Positions 18,233 through 26,088 of a stretch of DNA of 40,586 nucleotides are shown here, one piece after another (the stretch's first letter is position 1; each line of letters opens with the position of its first letter). The stretch is from an uncultured Bacteroidales bacterium (GTDB taxonomy: Bacteria; Bacteroidota; Bacteroidia; Bacteroidales; Paludibacteraceae), in NCBI GenBank assembly GCA_944322025.1, contig CALUOH010000060.1, positions 1 to 40,586 on the forward strand, in the 5' to 3' direction. Position numbers and translations under genes: made by a program. The notes beneath the pieces were generated by a model. It was not told where the DNA came from. It worked only from the letters and a program-made list of their open reading frames with translations, and did no database searches.

Positions 18233-18943
18233 ATGAGACAACTCACTCCACATATCGTCATCCTTCTTCTGCTGGCCTTCGTGGCCGGCACGCGATGCCG
18301 CGCCCAGACAGCCACCGAGCTGAAAGTCATGCCCCGTGCCGTTCCACGGCAGGAGACTACAACGCCGCGTATCAATAGCCCCACACGGCTGGCTGTCGAT
18401 ACCAAGGCACGCCCCGACGCTCCGCTCAAGATGCAGCGCGTACCCGCTATAGTAGAGAACGGCGACACATTCCCCCACTACCGGCTGCGGGACGTGTACC
18501 TCTTTCCCAAGATGAAGTTCAAGAACAAGCGCGAGGAGAAGTTCTACTGGCGGACGGTGCGGGACGTGAAGCGGGTGCTGCCGCTGGCGTATTACATAAG
18601 GGACGTTATCAAAGAGACGAACGACACGCTGATGCGCATGCCGACGAAGAAGGAGCGCGACGCCTATATGCGCCACTTCGAGCGCGACCTGTACAGGGGC
18701 AACGAGGCGCGGATGAAGAAGCTGACATACGCACAGGGGAAGCTGCTCATACGCCTTGTGGACCGCGAGTGCGAGGCCACGAGCTATGAGCTTATCAAGG
18801 CGTACCGGGGGGCATTCCGCGCGGGGTTCTACCAGATGTTCGCCAAGATATTCGGGGCAGACCTCAAATCGGAGTTCGGTTCGCGCAAGGAGGACGAGAT
18901 AATAGAGCGTATCATCATACAGGTGGAGTCGGGCCAACTGTGA
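18233..18943 (+). CDS. DUF4294 family secreted protein
   Basis: A 236-residue protein with a signal peptide (about residues 1-24, ending CRAQ). The DUF4294 core spans about 75-230, beginning VENGDTFPHYRLRDVYLFP, with FYWRTVRDVKRVLPLAYYIRD, the KLTYAQGKLLIRLVDREC stretch and GFYQMFAKIFGADLKSEFG. The family is widespread in Bacteroidetes and has no established function; the conserved charged helices suggest an envelope role. A TATCTTTA box near 18189 may be its promoter. Confidence 0.85.
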   Translation: MRQLTPHIVILLLLAFVAGTRCRAQTATELKVMPRAVPRQETTTPRINSPTRLAVDTKARPDAPLKMQRVPAIVENGDTFPHYRLRDVYLFPKMKFKNKREEKFYWRTVRDVKRVLPLAYYIRDVIKETNDTLMRMPTKKERDAYMRHFERDLYRGNEARMKKLTYAQGKLLIRLVDRECEATSYELIKAYRGAFRAGFYQMFAKIFGADLKSEFGSRKEDEIIERIIIQVESGQL

Positions 18944-19001
18944 GCCTCGGGCGGGAGCGCGTGCCAAAGGGCTGCGGGGGAAACGGCAGGAGAGGGGAAA
19001 C

Positions 19002-19042
19002 AAAAAAGTCCGCCCGCCATGAGAGGCAGACAGACTTTTTTA
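19002..19042. terminator. Bidirectional terminator between the DUF4294 gene and rplS
   Basis: AAAAAAGTCCGCC on the left and GGCAGACAGACTTTTTT on the right form an imperfect stem with A-run and T-run ends. The genes on both sides converge on it, so it can serve both directions. Confidence 0.7.
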
Positions 19043-19063
19043 TGGCTTTCCGAGAAACAGGCC

Positions 19064-19414
19064 TTACGACCTCTTCTCCTGAATGCGGGCTTTCTTGCCG
19101 GTAAGTTTGCGCAGATAATAGAGTTTCGCGCGGCGTACCTTGCCGACCTTGTTAAGCTCGATTTTGTCTATGAACGGGGAGTCCATAGGGAATATACGCT
19201 CAACGCCGATGTTGTCAGAAATCTTGCGGACGGTGAAACGCTTCTTGTCCCCGTGTCCGGCAATCTTGATGACTACACCGCGATACTTCTGTATACGCTC
19301 CTTGTTTCCCTCCTTGATGCGATAGTCGATAGTAATCGTATCGCCGCTTTTGAACGATGGGAACTCTTTCTTCTCACCTGCAAAAGCCTCCTCTGCAATT
19401 TTAATCAAGTCCAT
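19064..19414 (-). CDS. rplS: 50S ribosomal protein L19
   Basis: A 116-residue ribosomal protein that sits at the 30S-50S interface. The order of motifs is characteristic: FKSGDTITIDYRIKEGNKER, QKYRGVVIKIAG, FTVRKISDNIGVERIFP and KVGKVRRAKLYYLRKLTGKK. Here it stands alone rather than in the trmD-rimM operon seen in many bacteria. A -7 motif at 19498-19505 implies a leader of about 75 bases, which contains GCAGC/GCTGC arms that could fold; an autoregulatory leader is possible but unproven. Confidence 0.97.
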   Translation of the reverse strand: MDLIKIAEEAFAGEKKEFPSFKSGDTITIDYRIKEGNKERIQKYRGVVIKIAGHGDKKRFTVRKISDNIGVERIFPMDSPFIDKIELNKVGKVRRAKLYYLRKLTGKKARIQEKRS

Positions 19415-19497
19415 TGCTGATAACTATTTTAGAGTAAAATAATGGTGCAGCATTCACAGGCTTCACGTCCCTATCAGCGGCTGCACGAAAACAGCGG

Positions 19498-19505
19498 CAA
19501 AGGTA
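19498..19505 (-). promoter_or_regulatory. -7 motif (TACCTTTG) of rplS
   Basis: CAAAGGTA on the plus strand gives TACCTTTG on the minus strand, 84 bases before the rplS ATG. Confidence 0.65.
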
Positions 19506-19684
19506 CATCTTTTCCCGCATATATGCAACTGCCCCGCAGCATGGATGCCACGGAAACAACCACCACACTCACACTGCAAAAAAGACACCGCATCTTGTTT
19601 TACATAAAATAATTCATTACATTTACACTGCGGATGCCCCCTCCGGGCAGTACCGCGATAGTATAACCTCTAAAAATCAAAGCT

Positions 19685-20116
19685 ATGAAAAAAGTAATCT
19701 CAATGCTGACGGCTGTCGGGACGATGGCCGCAGTGACCGTATTCATGCTGTTAGCATCGTGCGGCAAAACCACGAATGAGAATGAGGCAAAAGGGCAGAA
19801 AGCCCCGCTTGAAATCGTGGAGCTACAGCCAGAGTTCCCCGGCGGGCCGGAGGCTTTGATGCAGTATTTCGCTGACAGCACCCGCTATCCTGAACAGGCC
19901 GTTGCCGACAGCATCGAAGGCCGCGTTGTATGCCGCATGGTGATACACAAGGACGGCAGTGTCTCCGACGTGGAAGTGCTGCGCGGCGTAGACCCGCTGC
20001 TGGACGCTGAAGCCATAAGGGTAATTGAGGCCAGGCCCAAATGGACACCGGGCAAGGTAAAAGGCGAGGCCGTGGATGCTTACTTCACCGTACCCGTAGT
20101 TTTCAGGCTGAAGTGA
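19685..20116 (+). CDS. Lipoprotein with TonB C-terminal domain
   Basis: A 143-residue protein with a lipoprotein signal ending LLASCGK and a TonB-like C-terminal domain (about residues 60-143). The domain shows YPEQAVADSIEGRVVCRMVI, GSVSDVEVLRGVDPLLDAEAI and PKWTPGKVKGEAV, the usual pattern for this fold. It lacks the N-terminal membrane helix and Pro-rich spacer of a true TonB, so it is probably not an ExbBD-driven transducer; many Bacteroidetes proteins carry this domain alone. A TACATTTA box near 19617 may be the promoter. Confidence 0.88.
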   Translation: MKKVISMLTAVGTMAAVTVFMLLASCGKTTNENEAKGQKAPLEIVELQPEFPGGPEALMQYFADSTRYPEQAVADSIEGRVVCRMVIHKDGSVSDVEVLRGVDPLLDAEAIRVIEARPKWTPGKVKGEAVDAYFTVPVVFRLK

Positions 20117-20170
20117 CCGTACGGCTCTGACTTTCCGCACCGTAGAAAGTCTGCACACAAACAAAACGAG

Positions 20171-20210
20171 AAAAGGGTCTGACGTTCAAACCTAAACGTC
20201 AGACCCTTTC
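20171..20210. terminator. Intrinsic terminator between the TonB-domain gene and the tRNA cluster
   Basis: AAAGGGTCTGACGTT and AACGTCAGACCCTTT form a perfect 15-base stem with a short loop. It lies between converging units and can serve both. Confidence 0.85.
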
Positions 20211-20214
20211 CCTG

Positions 20215-20298
20215 TGCGCAGAATGAGACTCGAACTCACACGGCCTTGCGGCCACTACCCCCTCAAAGTAGCGTGTATACCAATTTCACCACCTGCGC
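20215..20298 (-). tRNA. tRNA-Leu (anticodon GAG)
   Basis: An 84-base class II tRNA on the minus strand. The acceptor GCGCAGG pairs with TCTGCGC, the anticodon stem is CTACT/GGTAG around loop TTGAGGG, there is a long variable arm, and the T arm has GTTCGAGTC. The anticodon GAG reads CUC and CUU leucine codons. CCA is not encoded. It is the last tRNA of the leftward cluster. Confidence 0.93.
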
Positions 20299-20328
20299 AT
20301 ACAAAACTATCATGAACTTATGACCTTG

Positions 20329-20412
20329 TGCCCAAAACAGGACTCGAACCTGCACAACCTCGCAGTTACTAGTACCTGAAACTAGCGCGTCTACCAATTC
20401 CGCCATTTGGGC
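20329..20412 (-). tRNA. tRNA-Leu (anticodon CAG)
   Basis: An 84-base class II tRNA on the minus strand. The acceptor GCCCAAA pairs with TTTGGGC, the anticodon stem is CTAGT/ACTAG around loop TTCAGGT, and a long variable arm and GTTCGAGTCC T loop are present. Anticodon CAG reads CUG. It is 30 bases from the GAG leucine tRNA, likely on the same transcript. Confidence 0.93.
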
Positions 20413-20457
20413 AACTATCTTCTCACGCATCGAGCGGGACTCTTCCCACAACGTGTG

Positions 20458-20530
20458 AGCGGAAAACGGGACTCGAACCCGCGACCCCAACCTTGGCAAG
20501 GTTGTGCTCTACCAACTGAGCTATTTCCGC
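20458..20530 (-). tRNA. tRNA-Gly (anticodon GCC)
   Basis: A 73-base tRNA on the minus strand. The acceptor GCGGAAA pairs with TTTCCGC, the D arm has GCTCAGTTGGTAGAGC, the anticodon stem CAACC/GGTTG encloses TTGCCAA, and the T loop has GTTCGAGTCC. Anticodon GCC reads GGC and GGU. A damaged relative lies immediately upstream at 20566-20647. Confidence 0.95.
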
Positions 20531-20565
20531 ATTATGTCTGTCTGCTCTTCGTGTCGGCTTCCGTG

Positions 20566-20647
20566 AGTTTCTGCCTTGCCAAGGTTGCGACCCCGTGTCC
20601 ATTCTCTTTGGGGCAAGGTTGTACTCTACCGACTGAGCTGTTTCTGC
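20566..20647 (-). pseudogene. Scrambled tRNA-Gly remnant
   Basis: On the minus strand from 20647 the sequence starts like the neighbouring tRNA-Gly (GCAGAAACAGCTCAGTCGG, then TAGAGTACAACCTTGCC) through the anticodon. The rest is disrupted: unrelated bases follow, then GGGGTCGC, then AACCTTGGCAAGG, which is the anticodon arm in inverted orientation. No intact anticodon stem or T arm can form. It is the first element after the cluster promoter. Confidence 0.75.
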
Positions 20648-20697
20648 GTCCGCAACCAATACCGCTTTCGGAATTGCGTTGCTCTCATTTGCGGATG

Positions 20698-20705
20698 CAA
20701 AGGTA
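20698..20705 (-). promoter_or_regulatory. -7 motif (TACCTTTG) of the tRNA cluster
   Basis: CAAAGGTA on the plus strand gives TACCTTTG on the minus strand, about 50 bases before the tRNA-Gly remnant. All tRNAs downstream read leftward from it. The stretch 20706-20924 shows no gene. Confidence 0.65.
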
Positions 20706-20924
20706 CGACTTTTTGCTGACCTGCCAAACTTTTCGGAGGAAAATTTATCAGGAATTTTGCGCAGCACAGTGGCGGCTGTGCACAAAGGGCTGATTATACG
20801 GGCATTCCGCCACGCGGAGGGAGCGGTGGGAATGGCACAGGCACGGGCGAGGAGGCATGTGCAGCGGCCGACGGGGGCGCGGCGATGCGGATGACTCCGT
20901 GTGGACGGAGGGCGGAGGGGTGCG

Positions 20925-21551
20925 TCAGAGAGAGATAAACACGACTACGACACCTATGGCGAGTAGGAGCATGCCAAGCAGGATTATCATCCGTTCGGCA
21001 CGCACGTCGCTCAGGCAGCCGGTGTACTCCGCCGCGTCGTCGGCTGTGCCGTCCTGCGCGCTCTCGCGCTCACGGAGGCGCATCTCGCGCAGGCGGTCGC
21101 GCTCGTGCTGGTAGAGTATGAGTATCTCCTCGATTGCCGCCAAGTCGTCCTTGGAGCGTGTGAAGCCCGTGCAGAGGCGGTGCATGGCCTGAAACCGCTC
21201 TTTGTCATAGGGCTACATGTATTTGCGCGGGGAGAAGTGGCTCATGAGCTGGGCATAGAGCCGGTCGGGGGCGAAGGTGAGGCCGAGGAGCTGTTCGGCT
21301 TCGCGGCGTATGCCACCCAGTGTCTCGAAGTCGGAGGCGGGTGTGTCGAGGAGGGTCTGGTAGATGCGGTCGGCGGCCTCGACTTTCGGGGGGTCGTAGG
21401 GGACATGAAGTTGACGGGCGATATGGCCGGGGCGAGCATGGACTTCAGCCCGTAGGGGTCGTCGGGCAGCAGGTCAATACGTTTGGGCGGCACGGCCGGA
21501 GCGGCAGTCTCGGCCGCAAGCGCGGATGTCTCTTCTTTGAGATTGTTCATG
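20925..21551 (-). pseudogene. Decayed gene for a small protein with a C-terminal membrane anchor
   Basis: From ATG 21551 (MNNLKEETSALAAETAAP) the protein reads well to about 21410, where the frame is lost. In another frame it continues sensibly (VPYDPPKVEAADRIYQTLLD ... LLGLTFAPDRLYAQLMSHFS), meets an in-frame TAG at 21213-21215, and then continues (PYDKERFQAMHRLCTGFTRS) through a charged helical stretch to a C-terminal hydrophobic anchor (RMIILLGMLLLAIGVVVVFI). Together they describe a protein of about 205 residues with one frameshift and one nonsense change. I do not recognise the family. Two separate lesions make a sequencing error less likely than true decay. Confidence 0.6.
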
Positions 21552-21665
21552 GTATAACTCCTTAATCTTTTAATAATTACCGGGCACACGAGGTGCGGCA
21601 CAGGGCCACGCGCCAGAGCCCGGCAGCGGCAAGGAAGGCAGAGTGAGGAGGTACATATATGGATA

Positions 21666-21806
21666 CAGGTGTGGGTTTTTCCTGTCAACATTTGAGGTAT
21701 CGCCAAACACCCACAGCTACAACAAGGAAAAACCCACACCTGCGGCGTGAGCATCCACTTATTGCCTTGTAGCTGTCTTTGTAAAATTGGCGATTTTCAA
21801 ATGTTA
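21666..21806. repeat. Overlapping inverted repeats, possible mobile-element remnant
   Basis: CAGGTGTGGGTTTTTCCT at 21666-21683 is perfectly complementary to 21725-21742 (18 bases). The segment between them, 21689-21727 (ACATTTGA, ATCGCCAA, CAGCTACAA), is also an imperfect inverted copy of 21764-21804 (CCTTGTAGCTGTC, TTGGCGAT, TCAAATGT). Two alternative hairpins can therefore form. No transposase ORF is present. The stretch 21552-22385 holds this structure, repeats E and F and the glnS promoter, but no gene I can support. Confidence 0.6.
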
Positions 21807-22013
21807 CAAGCAAGAAGCAAACACTACTTCGTAATATATATATCCTGTCAATCTGTTATATTTCCATCGGCAATGCTGTTTTGTCCGGGGGCTATGCGCC
21901 CGGGGTTATGTTTATGTTTCTGCAAATATATCACTTTTCCGTAAACCGAGCAATGTGTGGGGCTATGTTTTTTTCATTGTGGGGTATTGAGGGGGCGCGG
22001 GAAGGTACGGAGG

Positions 22014-22073
22014 GTGTCCGTAGGGGCTTCGGAGCCGCTCCGGCGAGAGTACGTGTTTTTAACCACTTTTTGC
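22014..22073 (-). repeat. Interspersed intergenic repeat, copy E
   Basis: On the minus strand: CAAAAAGTG, core GTTAAAAACACGTACTCTCG, then CCGGAGCGGCTCCGAAGCCC and CTACGGACACCC. Its left flank (CCCCTCAAACGCAAAAAGTG on the minus strand) is almost the same as that of copy H, so the element extends at least 20 bases before the core. Confidence 0.88.
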
Positions 22074-22110
22074 GTTTGAGGGGCTGAGGAGTGGGCTGAG
22101 GATAGGGAGA

Positions 22111-22162
22111 GACTCCGTAGGAGCTGGCTAGCCGCTGGCTCGAGAGTACGTGTTTTTAACCT
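22111..22162 (-). repeat. Interspersed intergenic repeat, copy F
   Basis: On the minus strand: TTAAACGAG, core GTTAAAAACACGTACTCTCG, then AGCCAGCGGCTAGCCAGC and CTACGGAGTC. It is in the same orientation as copy E, about 90 bases away. Its pre-core sequence resembles copies G and I (TTAAT-type) rather than the AAAAAGTG type. Confidence 0.88.
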
Positions 22163-22220
22163 CGTTTAATAATTGCAGGGTGAGGGACGGAGGGGAGTTT
22201 GCCATGAGAGAAAATTTCAC

Positions 22221-22228
22221 TAACTTTG
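22221..22228 (+). promoter_or_regulatory. -7 motif (TAACTTTG) of glnS
   Basis: TAACTTTG lies 158 bases before the glnS ATG. The implied leader contains GCATCTCA (22251-22258) and its complement TGAGATGC (22326-22333), so it can fold around a G-rich middle. No known riboswitch class is recognised. Confidence 0.55.
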
Positions 22229-22385
22229 TGCTGTCGCACGAAGATAGGATGCATCTCAGAATGCTATAACCGCAGGGGCGGACTGGGCGGCGGAGGAATA
22301 CCTGATGGAGGGGAAACGGGCTGCATGAGATGCGGGGAGTGGGATGTTTTTACATGTATATTACGAAGAAACAATAGAGATATTT

Positions 22386-24071
22386 ATGGCAGTTACGGCA
22401 GAGGAGGCTCCGAAGAAGAGCCTGAATTTCATAGAGCAGATAGTGGAGAACGACATAAAGGAGGGGGTGAACGGGGGGAGGATACAGACGCGCTTCCCGC
22501 CCGAGCCGAACGGGTATCTGCATATAGGTCACGCGAAGGCGATTTGCCTGGATTTCGGCATCGCGGAGAGGTACGGGGGCGTGTGCAACCTGCGGTTTGA
22601 CGACACGAACCCGGCGAAGGAGGATGTGGAGTATGTGGACTCGATAATGGAGGACATTAAGTGGCTGGGCTTCCACTGGAACAATGTGTACTATGCGTCG
22701 GACTATTTCGGGAAGCTGTATGAGCTGGCGAAGCAGTTCATCAGGGAGGGGAAGGCGTATGTGGACGAGCAGTCGGCGGAGGAGATAGCGCGGCAGAAGG
22801 GTACGCCGACGGAGCCGGGGCAGAACAGCCCGTACCGCGACCGCCCGGCGGAGGAGAGCCTCGACCTGTTCGAGAGGATGAACAGGGGGGAGTTTGCGGA
22901 GGGGACGATGGTGCTGAGGGCGAAGATAGACATGGGGCACAGCAATATGCATTTCAGAGACCCTATCATGTACCGCATCATCACGTCGCACCCGCACCAC
23001 AGGACGGGGCGGGAGTGGAAGGTGTACCCGATGTATGACTTCGCCCACGGGCAGAGCGACTATTTCGAGGGGGTGACGCACTCGCTCTGCACGCTGGAGT
23101 TCGAGGTGCACCGCCCGCTGTATGACTATTATCTTGACCAGTTTGTGAAGGGGGATTACCGCCCGAAGCAGAGGGAGTTCAACCGGCTGAACATCACGTA
23201 CACAGTGATGAGCAAGAGGAAGATGCTGCAGCTGGTGCAGGAGGGCCTCGTGAGTGGATGGGACGACCCGAGGATGCCGACTATCTGCGGGATGAGGCGC
23301 AGGGGGTATACTCCGGAGTCGATAAGGGCGTTTATTGACAGGATAGGCTATACGAAGTATGAGGCTGTGAACGACGTGGCTCTGCTGGAGAGCGCGGTGA
23401 GGGACGACCTGAAGCCGAGAGTGCCGAGGGTGTGCGCCATACTTGACCCCGTGAGGCTCGTGATAACGAATTACCCGGAGGGGGTGAGGGAGAGCCTCGT
23501 GACGGAGAATAACCCCGACAACCCGGAGGGGGGTACGAGGGAGATGGCGTTCTCGCGGGAGCTGTACATAGAGCGCGGGGACTTCATGGAGCAGGCGGAC
23601 AAGGACTTCTACCGCCTCAGCCCGGGGGGGCGCGAGGTGAGGCTCAAGAGCGCGTATATCATCCGCGCGACGGGGTGCGAGAAGGACGCGGAGGGGAGAG
23701 TGACGACGGTGTACGCCGAGTATGACCCTGAGAGCAAGTCGGGGTCGGCAGGGGGCAACCGCAAAGTGAAGAGCACGATTAACTGGGTGGACGTGGAGAC
23801 GAGCGCGGAGGCGGAGGTGCGGCTGTATGACCTCCTGTTCCTGTGCGAGAACCCGTCGGCCGAGGGGGGCGACTTCCGCGAGCTGCTCAACCCGGAGTCG
23901 CTCACGGTGCTGAAAGGGTGCCGCGTGGAGGCGTTTCTCGGCGAGGCGAAGGCGGGGGACAAGTTCCAGTTCCTGAAGACGGGCTATTTCTGCGCCGACC
24001 CGGACAGCGAGGCGGGACGGCCGGTGTTCAACCGCACGGTGTCGCTGAAAGACTCGTGGGCGAAGAAATAA
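22386..24071 (+). CDS. glnS: Glutaminyl-tRNA synthetase
   Basis: A 561-residue class I aminoacyl-tRNA synthetase that charges tRNA-Gln with glutamine. The ATP-binding HIGH motif is in PPEPNGYLHIGHAKAI near residue 40, and the KMSKS motif appears as VMSKRKML. Features of GlnRS rather than GltX include LRFDDTNPAKEDVEYVDSI and DFAHGQSDYFEGVTHSLCTL. A C-terminal two-barrel anticodon-binding part is present. The start at 22386 gives MAVTAEEAPKKSLNFI; the upstream in-frame start adds a non-conserved tail. The coding strand is remarkably G-rich at the 5' end (22861-22920 has 29 G and 8 C). Confidence 0.96.
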   Translation: MAVTAEEAPKKSLNFIEQIVENDIKEGVNGGRIQTRFPPEPNGYLHIGHAKAICLDFGIAERYGGVCNLRFDDTNPAKEDVEYVDSIMEDIKWLGFHWNNVYYASDYFGKLYELAKQFIREGKAYVDEQSAEEIARQKGTPTEPGQNSPYRDRPAEESLDLFERMNRGEFAEGTMVLRAKIDMGHSNMHFRDPIMYRIITSHPHHRTGREWKVYPMYDFAHGQSDYFEGVTHSLCTLEFEVHRPLYDYYLDQFVKGDYRPKQREFNRLNITYTVMSKRKMLQLVQEGLVSGWDDPRMPTICGMRRRGYTPESIRAFIDRIGYTKYEAVNDVALLESAVRDDLKPRVPRVCAILDPVRLVITNYPEGVRESLVTENNPDNPEGGTREMAFSRELYIERGDFMEQADKDFYRLSPGGREVRLKSAYIIRATGCEKDAEGRVTTVYAEYDPESKSGSAGGNRKVKSTINWVDVETSAEAEVRLYDLLFLCENPSAEGGDFRELLNPESLTVLKGCRVEAFLGEAKAGDKFQFLKTGYFCADPDSEAGRPVFNRTVSLKDSWAKK

Positions 24072-24146
24072 GCCCCGCAGAAGAACGGCAAGACGATTGA
24101 TGAGTTTATCTTATATAATATATTAACCATTTAAAACACTAAAACT

Positions 24147-25331
24147 ATGCGTTATGCAAAATGTGTAGGGGAGTTCCGCCCGTCGCCGATACGCGGCATG
24201 ATGAAGGCGGTCATCAACCCCAATGTCATCTCATTCGCCGGCGGCATGCCGGGCAACGACCTGTTTCCGATACAGGACGTGCGCGAGATAGTGGCGACAC
24301 TGCCGGAAGGCGAGTTTGAGACGGCGATGCAGTACGGGCCGACGGACGGGCTGCCCGCGCTCATAGACCTGCTGACCAAAGAAATGGCCGCCAAAGGGTT
24401 CGACATGACGAAGAACCGCATCATCATCACCACTGGCTCGACCCAAGTGATGAACATCATCTCTAAGATACTGACCGACCCGGGCGATGTGGTACTCACG
24501 GAAGACCCGGTGTTCTGCGGCTCGGCGGGTGCGTTCTGCGCCGCTCAGGGCAAGATACACGGAGTGAAACTGGACGGCGAGGGCATCATCATATCCGAAC
24601 TGGAGAAGGCACTCGAACTGAACCCGAAGTTCATCTACATCACGCCGACATTCCACAACCCGGCGGGCCTGACATACTCGCGCAAACGCCGGGAGGAGTT
24701 CCTCGCCGTGATGGCCAAGCACCCGGAGACAATGATACTCGAGGACGACGCATACTGCCAGCTCTATTACGACGAGGAGGTCAAGGAGGAGATAGTGCCC
24801 ATGAAGACCTACGCCAAGAATGAGCAGCAGATGATATATTGCAGCTCGTTCTCGAAGATATTCGGGCCGGGGCTGCGCATCGGGTGGATGGTCATCCCTA
24901 ACGATATGTACGAGGCTGCGGAGATATGCAAGCAGTCCATCGATGCATGCACCCCGCAGCTGTCGCAGATGCTGGCATACGAGTTCATGCGCTCAGGCCG
25001 CATGACGCGCTATGTGGAGCGTCTCCGCAAGGTGTACAAGGAACGCCGTGACACGATGGTGCGCTGCATGAAGGAGTATTGCCCGGGTGTCACGTTCGTC
25101 ACGCCGAAAGGGGGCTTCTTCCTCTGGGCAAAGCTGCCCGACGGGCTGGACATTGACAAGTATTTCGATGCCTGCGCGGCGCGCGGCGTGGTGTTTGTCA
25201 AGGGACAGGCGTTCAGCGCGAACTATGAGAACAACGGCCACATCCGCGTGTCGTTCTCGAACATCCCGCCCGAAGTCATCGAGAAGGGCGTGAAGATGAT
25301 GGGCGAGGAGCTGGAGAAGATGATGAAGTGA
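24147..25331 (+). CDS. PLP-dependent aminotransferase, class I/II (2-aminoadipate-aminotransferase-like)
   Basis: A 394-residue cytoplasmic fold-type I aminotransferase of the MocR/LysN-like group. Visible landmarks are ISFAGGMPGNDLFPIQDV at the start, QYGPTDGLPALIDLLTKEMA, ITTGSTQVMNIISKIL, the cofactor-binding TPTFHNPAGLTYSRKRRE and EDDAYCQLYYDE, and the PLP lysine in CSSFSKIFGPGLRIGWM. No DNA-binding domain is fused. The amino donor cannot be read with certainty; aromatic or branched-chain amino acids or 2-aminoadipate are family possibilities. It ends at a strong bidirectional terminator. Confidence 0.93.
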   Translation: MRYAKCVGEFRPSPIRGMMKAVINPNVISFAGGMPGNDLFPIQDVREIVATLPEGEFETAMQYGPTDGLPALIDLLTKEMAAKGFDMTKNRIIITTGSTQVMNIISKILTDPGDVVLTEDPVFCGSAGAFCAAQGKIHGVKLDGEGIIISELEKALELNPKFIYITPTFHNPAGLTYSRKRREEFLAVMAKHPETMILEDDAYCQLYYDEEVKEEIVPMKTYAKNEQQMIYCSSFSKIFGPGLRIGWMVIPNDMYEAAEICKQSIDACTPQLSQMLAYEFMRSGRMTRYVERLRKVYKERRDTMVRCMKEYCPGVTFVTPKGGFFLWAKLPDGLDIDKYFDACAARGVVFVKGQAFSANYENNGHIRVSFSNIPPEVIEKGVKMMGEELEKMMK

Positions 25332-25347
25332 GAGGCGTAGCCCGATA

Positions 25348-25395
25348 AAAGACAAAACCGCCGGCAGGAAACTCTCCTGCCGGCGGTTTTGTCTT
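25348..25395. terminator. Strong bidirectional intrinsic terminator
   Basis: AAAGACAAAACCGCCGGCAGG at the left and the exact complement at the right form a 22-base perfect stem with a 4-base loop. The A-run and T-run ends serve both the aminotransferase gene and the leftward phosphopantetheinyl transferase operon. Confidence 0.92.
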
Positions 25396-25413
25396 TGCCT
25401 TGCTGTACGGCGG

Positions 25414-26043
25414 CTATTTCTTCACCCAGACAATGACGAACTCCGGATACACCCGATAGTCGAGAGTGTAGCGGGCGCGGGCCTCGGTGCAGTTCTCCTG
25501 CGCCGTCATTGTGCCTTCGAGGTACGGCTGGAAAGGATAGATGACGAGGTCATTGACGAAGTCGACGCTCTCCCGCCCCATCACCTTGTACAGTGCCTCC
25601 TTGGCTGACCATATGAGGGCGAGGTGCGTCTTCTCCGAACGGCTGTCCACAAACGACAGTTCACTCTCGCTCAGGAACTTGTGCCTCACGCGCACCACCT
25701 TGTCCGACACGCGTTCTATGTCTATGCCCACGGGATTGCACGGGTGAAGTATGACCGCCGCATACTCCCCGGTATGCGTGATGCTTATCTGCTGCGAATG
25801 GTCCGCGAGGTAGGGCATGCCGCTGGGCAGGTACTTGATGGTCTGCGGCGACCCGCATATCTCGTTGAGCATGACGCGCACGGCAAGAAACTCCCGCCGA
25901 CGCTTCCCGCTCCCGAACTGATACACCTGCTCCATCACAAAGGGGTCAAGGTCAAGGCGTTCCAACAGTTCGTCCGTGCTCTCCGTGATGTGCCAGAGGC
26001 CAATGGTCACTCCGTTCTCGTATGTTGTGTGTTCTATCAGCAT
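25414..26043 (-). CDS. 4'-phosphopantetheinyl transferase (Sfp type)
   Basis: A 209-residue enzyme that moves the phosphopantetheine arm from CoA onto a serine of carrier proteins. Magnesium and catalytic motifs of the Sfp superfamily are present: PVGIDIERVSDKV and WSAKEALYKVMG. SITHTGEYAAVILH matches the substrate-binding strand. Length is short of Sfp but normal for Bacteroidetes members. It is the last gene of the ssb-gldE-gldD run and could be the sole carrier-protein activator of the genome, but that cannot be told from one window. Confidence 0.9.
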   Translation of the reverse strand: MLIEHTTYENGVTIGLWHITESTDELLERLDLDPFVMEQVYQFGSGKRRREFLAVRVMLNEICGSPQTIKYLPSGMPYLADHSQQISITHTGEYAAVILHPCNPVGIDIERVSDKVVRVRHKFLSESELSFVDSRSEKTHLALIWSAKEALYKVMGRESVDFVNDLVIYPFQPYLEGTMTAQENCTEARARYTLDYRVYPEFVIVWVKK

Positions 26044-26088
26044 GATATTGGGTTTATTGGTTTGTCTCTTTCGTGCGGCTTGGCTCTC

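Noticed and set aside
20423..20785. 120-residue ORF on the minus strand through the tRNA genes
   Set aside because: The phrase AQLVEHNLAKVG-SSPVF is the familiar product of translating tRNA sequence in a wrong frame.
21747..21944. 65-residue ORF next to the inverted repeats
   Set aside because: Cys/Phe-rich with no family signal, and it overlaps the right arm of the inverted repeat.
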